Of a stretch of 64,000 bases of DNA, positions 59,540-64,000 are shown in pieces. The translations under genes were made by a program, and so were the position numbers. Positions within the stretch are counted from its first letter, which is position 1. Each line of letters starts with the position of its first letter. Below the pieces are notes generated by a model that saw only the letters and a list, made by a program, of their open reading frames with translations, was not told the DNA's origin and made no database searches. The stretch lies in assembly GCA_024699855.1 (NCBI GenBank), contig JAMPIQ010000001.1, positions 17,732,001-17,796,000 on the forward strand. The letters run 5' to 3'. Source of the DNA: Aphelenchoides besseyi. Its lineage: Eukaryota > Nematoda > Chromadorea > Rhabditida > Aphelenchoididae.

Positions 59540-60359
59540 TCACACACGTCTCACTTTTGTTTCCTTGAGAAGCTGGAGAAGTGGAGGAAATGCTTCTCGT
59601 ATGATCTGCACAAGTCCAATGCAAAGAATCAACATTCTTAATCTAAACACTTGTCCATTACTCCATGTTGCGATTCGACTCACTCAACGTCCGCTTCATC
59701 GCACCATTCAACTCGAATACCGTTTTCGTCGAAGAACGCAGAATCCGGAGTCACCTAAACGTATGGTTTATTTCACACTCATCGACTCCCACCTTCCCCA
59801 CATTTACTCCCTCCTGATCAACCATCCAGTAGTTGGGTCCAAACATGCAACCGCACATCGATGCCAAAACTCGCCAACAATTCGAATGAACAGCGAACTG
59901 ACAGCTGGCGGCTTCGTTCAAAAGATTCGTGATGTAAAAGGAGCGTCGATTCGGTGCGTGAACAATCTCGTAGATTTTGATTCCCGTAACCGGATGTCTA
60001 ATCTTTGCCACCGTACACTCGTCAACATCGGTATCTGCTTCGGCCAAACAGATGGTCAGCACACGTTTGGTTCCTTCGAAAAGAACGAATTCATCGGAAA
60101 GAAGTTGAGCACTCAAGACCACAACGTTCGTCTGTTCGTCCACAATCTCGAAATCGATCGGATCGAAATAGCCGCCATTGTGTAGAACGTATTGTTTCAA
60201 CGCGTGCTGAAGTTGTTCAATGTCAGCGATTCGAATCAAAAGTTTTCGCTTCTTTGTCAGGATGTTGATCGGTTCGAGACGTGTGAGTTGCGGTACGAAG
60301 GCTGCCGAAAACTTTCGAGCTTGTCGAGTTAGTTGGGCCGAAACCGAAGCTTTGCGCAT
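59540..60359 (-). CDS. Scramblase-like (tubby-fold) protein, possibly mitochondrial
   Basis: Three exons (about 60359-59793, 59754-59675, and a last one to 59,540). The pattern follows phospholipid scramblases and the related LOR/AIM25 group: FEIVDEQTNVVVLSAQ, FVLFEGTKRVLTI, VTGIKIYEIVHAPNRRSFYI, CGCMFGPNYWMVDQEGVNVG, then DENGIRVEWCDEADVELR and a hydrophobic helix MLILCIGLVQIIREAF, where scramblases have DADNFG and a C-terminal helix. The first ATG gives MRKASVSAQLTRQARKFSAA, an amphipathic basic start that looks like a mitochondrial import signal; the frame is open further up, behind an acceptor at 60,404. The usual scramblase Cys-rich loop is missing, so biochemical activity is uncertain. 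Confidence 0.45.
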
Positions 60360-63300
60360 TGCCGCCAATGAAATCGCGACCTCACCACCGATCAGTCGCG
60401 TTGCTGAAATTAAAACTGTGAGAATCGAAAGAACGGGGAACACGATGAGTGTGAAATCGTTGATTCAGACGGCGTTTTTGCAAGAACACCGAAACTGTTG
60501 GTCGAAATCAAAAACCGTTTTCGATTCATTGAACAAAACCCCTTGAGTTGAGGGCTATTCAATTTGAAATCACGATAACGACGAGCTGGATGACGTTCCA
60601 AAAACACTCTCCGAACACTGGGCTTGGAAAGCAGCATTTTAAAGTCGCAAAACCAAATTATACGACGACAATAATCAAATGCATTGGCGGGCCCAAAGAA
60701 ACGATGAGGATCGTTGTTTATGGTGAAGACGACCGACGTCGTTTCCGGCGGCTGTGTGATTTGAAAACGAAAAGGAAATCAACGGGAATTTGTGTCAAAA
60801 TTTTCGAGATAAAAGTGGAGTTATCTCTGACTCATTTCGAGCACAGGAATATACAGTGGGAATGCGGATACATGAAGTGAGTCAGAAACTTGGAAGGTTT
60901 ATCAGTTGATTAATGTGCTCAAACACACATATGGAGGTTTCAATGGTCGGATCGCTCAAACCGGAAAGATGAACGTCACAAGAAGCTTCGACGACCCAGC
61001 ATTTGACTCGTTTTTGTTTGGTCACCGGTCGCCCGTTTATTCGCCGGTCAGGGCCAATAAAGAGGGAATCGGAACAAAAGACAATCAAATTTGTCTTCGA
61101 CGTTTAAGGTGAAAATGAAGCTCTCTGTGATATCTCTGTTACGACATCTGTGCAAACTGAGCCGACTAAGTGGAGAGTTTATCTTCGAAGATTTTGCATT
61201 TACTATCGAGTTGCCAGTTGTTTTCAATTTTACCAAAATTCTCGACGACTGTCGGACCGATAATCACGCATCGTTGCGTCGTTGAAATCGTTCGAACGGC
61301 GGTGAGACGACCTTCTATGTCTTGATTTCGGTCTGCCGCTTATTCCTTTGGGACTTCGGAAGACTAATCATGAGAAGGGGAAATTGCACGCCGTCGAAGT
61401 ATGCGACGTCTTTTTCGGTGGTTGTTTCGATTCCGTGTGATTGTACGGTGTCTTCCAAACTCAAGGATGATTCTTCTTGTAAGTGCGCAACTCTTGAGGA
61501 ATTCGGGCGTTGGAAACGATTTACGAAGCAATGCGATGTCGAACACTTAAGAAGACGTTTCTGGGGGTCTTTGTGATAAAATGGATAGCGGCAAGCTCTT
61601 TCAATTTGTGTGAGCAATTAGCTCTAGACGTGAAAAATGAGCACCGAACTTTTTGAGGCGGGATCTTGAAATTTAATTGATTCCACTCTCGACTTTAAAG
61701 CCTATCGTTTTTCAGGGCGGTCGTCGCTCTTCAAATGTCAACGTTTCGCGATCCAAATCGCAGCCGAATGTCGGAAGCCTAAAGCCGGCGATGTCCGCGT
61801 CCCTACAAAGTTTTATGGTACGTGAATGTCGCCGTTGACAACTTTTTCATCACAACTTTCAGGCGTTGAATACACGCAATCATTCTGGAATTCCGTCGCA
61901 TCGTTCCGTTCACGTGTTGAGTCGCTCGGCGCATCCGAAAGTAAGAAAAATCGTCGGGTCCCAGGTCCAACAAAACTAATTGGAAACTGCACGTCGACTC
62001 CGCCCACTTCTGCGTTTTGATGTCCGCGTGATTTCGTTTGACGTTTCGCGCAAGCGTCCAACAAAAAACGTCTATCGTGTATTGTTCGGAATTCGTTTCA
62101 CGCGCACCACGTTCGTCGTCGATATGACCACCAGTGATGTTGGGGTGGCGAACGGGACGAAGAGCGAATTGCGCAGAAGTGTTCGTTTTGTTGGTAGTAA
62201 ACTGACGGCTGTGTGGCCGTTGATTTACGATCCTACGAGTCGTCCGATCATTCGAGATTACACGTTTTTCTTCGCAATATTCGACCGTGTGTTTTATGAG
62301 TGGCTTTTTCGTTGTATCGCAAACTGTTCGACCAAGACGTTTGTGTGTGTTTGATCACGTTTATGCGACGCCCTGTGATTCACGACTCTTCATCCTAAAA
62401 AGTCGTGGGAAATTGTTTTTCTGGTCCCGAAAACTACAACGGAAAGAAAGCGAAATTGAGAGCAGGTGCAAGAAGGGACCGCCTTCTTGATTCTCCTCGT
62501 TTCGACCTTCACACTCCCGATATGTTTCGTGTTTGAACCGCGCAAGAAAGCGAACTCGTTGGCCTTTTCGCATAAACAAAACGACCAACTTCCCGCATCC
62601 GCTTTAAAAGGCGGTGGAATTACGAACAAACGGCAAAAACTCTCCACTCAATCTTCTTCTTCCCGTGGCACATTCCCGCCATCGCATTTTGACGGCGAAG
62701 TTTTTGATGGCGCGGAATTTCAGTAATGCAACCGACCGGTCGATTACCCTCCGGCAGTCGAGAGCACCGCTCGGATTACGACGATCGATGTCAGATGGTG
62801 TGGAGTTTGCGCGCAATTTCTAAAACGAGAACATCAACCAGATTCACTGGTTCTTTGCGACGATCTTCGCGCATTTCCACCAACCGATTTCAACTAACAT
62901 ACGAGTTCACACGTCCGAAACCCCGCGGTCTTGAGAGTTTTTCTGTTGCCGACGGTTTTCGTGAAGTGCGCGACGACTCGTCGAACGACCTCGAGTACTC
63001 AGCCGCAATTTCTGACCATCAGCTTTCGAGAGTGAGCAAACAACCTCAGCGACTGACCGTGTGGTGTGCAATCTGGTTGTCGAAATTGCTCATTCTCCTC
63101 CGCTCTCGTTGACCTCTCCATTTTGCCAATTTGTTTGCCAAAAATGGAGTTGTGGGCTTCGCGTTGGCACTTTTCGCATTGACAGACATTTGTCAAATCG
63201 CGCGATTTCCATGGAACTGGAGGTCGTCTATTCACTGCAATTTCACAGCCATTAAGTTCCCTTTTCAATCGTCTTCTCCACCTTTTCAGTTTGTTGTCCA

Positions 63301-63496
63301 ATTGGATTCCAACAATTTTTGACTTTTGGGAATTGCACAAGCGAAGTGGCAAAAAGTTTTTTGCGTGTCTTCTTCTCCACAAATTTGTCGCGTCTTTTCA
63401 AAATACGACGAAGAAAAAACATTTTCGTCCACGAATAACACGCCGAAATGACTTTTGGAATGTTTTCTCATTGTTTGTTTGCAGAAACCGCCAGTC
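60360..63496. other. Gene-poor region upstream of the RASGEF1-like gene
   Basis: Three kb with many short frames on both strands and no recognised exon. I would expect 5' UTR exons or regulatory sequence for the RASGEF1-like gene. The 62.4-63.4 kb part is GC-richer. Confidence 0.35.
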
Positions 63497-64000
63497 ATGT
63501 CCATAGCATCGTCAATCAATGGATCGACTCTCTCGAATGCATCGCCCGAACCTCCGCGTTTCAATCCCTTCGCTCCAGCAACTACTAGTGCCGCCGGATC
63601 GAATCTAACACTCAGTTCGGTAGACTCAAATGTAGGTGCTCGGTGATCTAATTGCAGATATTGGAAGTTTAGAATGTAATTTTGGATGAAGACGGATCGA
63701 TCGTATCCGCCGGACCTGAAACTATTTGGAAGATGTTACTCCCGACACGTGAATACACTCCTTCACGTCGTTTGGTCTTTACAATGCTACTCAATCTACG
63801 CTCCTTTGTGTCACCGTCGGAAGTAATGCAAAAGCTTATTCAAGTCGGTTGTTTATTTGTGTTTTTGCTGTAACTTCATTTCAGAATGTTATCTTTGAAC
63901 AGAACTCAAATTCCGCCAATTTTCGTAAACAAACGAGTAGTCGATTATTCAAAAATGTTTTTGAGTTCGTCGAGGAATGGGTCCTAAACATACCCTACGA
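63497..64000 (+). CDS. RASGEF1-like guanine-nucleotide exchange factor, N-terminal part (cut by window edge)
   Basis: Ras-family GTPase activator, start only. After a low-complexity N-terminus (MSIASSINGSTLSNASPEPP), a RasGEF-N (REM) domain begins: ETIWKMLLPTREYTPSRRLV, FTMLLNLRSFVSPSEVMQKL, an intron (GTCGGT...TTTCAG), then NVFEFVEEWVLNIPY. Human RASGEF1 proteins have 'FTFLLSSRLFIHPYELMAKV' and 'LLTEWTETFPYDF' in the same places, so this subfamily fits better than SOS or RalGDS. The catalytic CDC25 domain would lie beyond the window. Confidence 0.65.

Noticed and set aside
1..64000. CRISPR arrays, bacterial operons, phage genes
   Set aside because: Everything recognised has spliceosomal introns and animal gene families; no spaced short direct repeats were seen.

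Overview
The window is eukaryotic nuclear DNA from a small animal with compact genes. Most protein genes are broken by many introns of about 40-50 bp, with GT(A/G)AG donors and TTTTAG/TTTCAG acceptors. The gene set is metazoan: Prickle, Bicaudal-D, TMEM231 (a ciliary transition-zone protein), plastin, UFSP2, ZC3H4-like, V-ATPase subunit e and RNASEK. The intron style suggests a nematode or another small ecdysozoan, but I cannot name the species. All gene models were read by hand, so exon edges are approximate where I say so.

Layout, left to right. At 0.5-1.9 kb is a cyclopropane-fatty-acid synthase gene with animal-type introns. From 3.06 to 8.37 kb lies a block that is repeated, nearly identical and in the same orientation, at 50.96-56.26 kb. 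Each copy carries a beta-propeller-like gene with a coiled-coil exon after it, a coiled-coil/proline-rich gene with a WASH-like tail, and a small secreted gene. Next to each copy is a more diverged copy of a coiled-coil gene (8.5-9.5 and 56.4-56.8 kb). Then come mitochondrial tyrosyl-tRNA synthetase (10.9-12.5), prickle (12.8-15.0, minus), an 11 kb gene-poor stretch holding a foldback element and an intact mariner, Bicaudal-D (26.5-29.1, minus), a ZC3H4/suppressor-of-sable-like CCCH protein (31.3-34.1, minus), an MFSD4-like transporter (36.3-38.9), TMEM231 (39.1-40.2, minus), plastin (42.8-45.1), a little-elongation-complex subunit 2-like gene (45.4-48.1, minus) facing UFSP2 (48.3-50.3), the second duplicate block, RNASEK (57.2-57.6, minus) facing V-ATPase subunit e (58.1-58.5), a scramblase-like gene (59.5-60.4, minus), and the start of a RASGEF1-like gene at the right edge.

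Four copies of one dispersed repeat (2.6, 9.9, 23.2 and 50.5 kb, all in the same orientation) mark the left ends of the duplicated blocks and the mariner insertion site. The points most worth checking are: the duplicated cluster, with copy-specific frame changes; the head-to-head pairing of two genes for V-ATPase membrane-sector proteins; the intron-bearing mariner; the foldback element with an internal tRNA-type polymerase III promoter; and the likely horizontally acquired CFA synthase.
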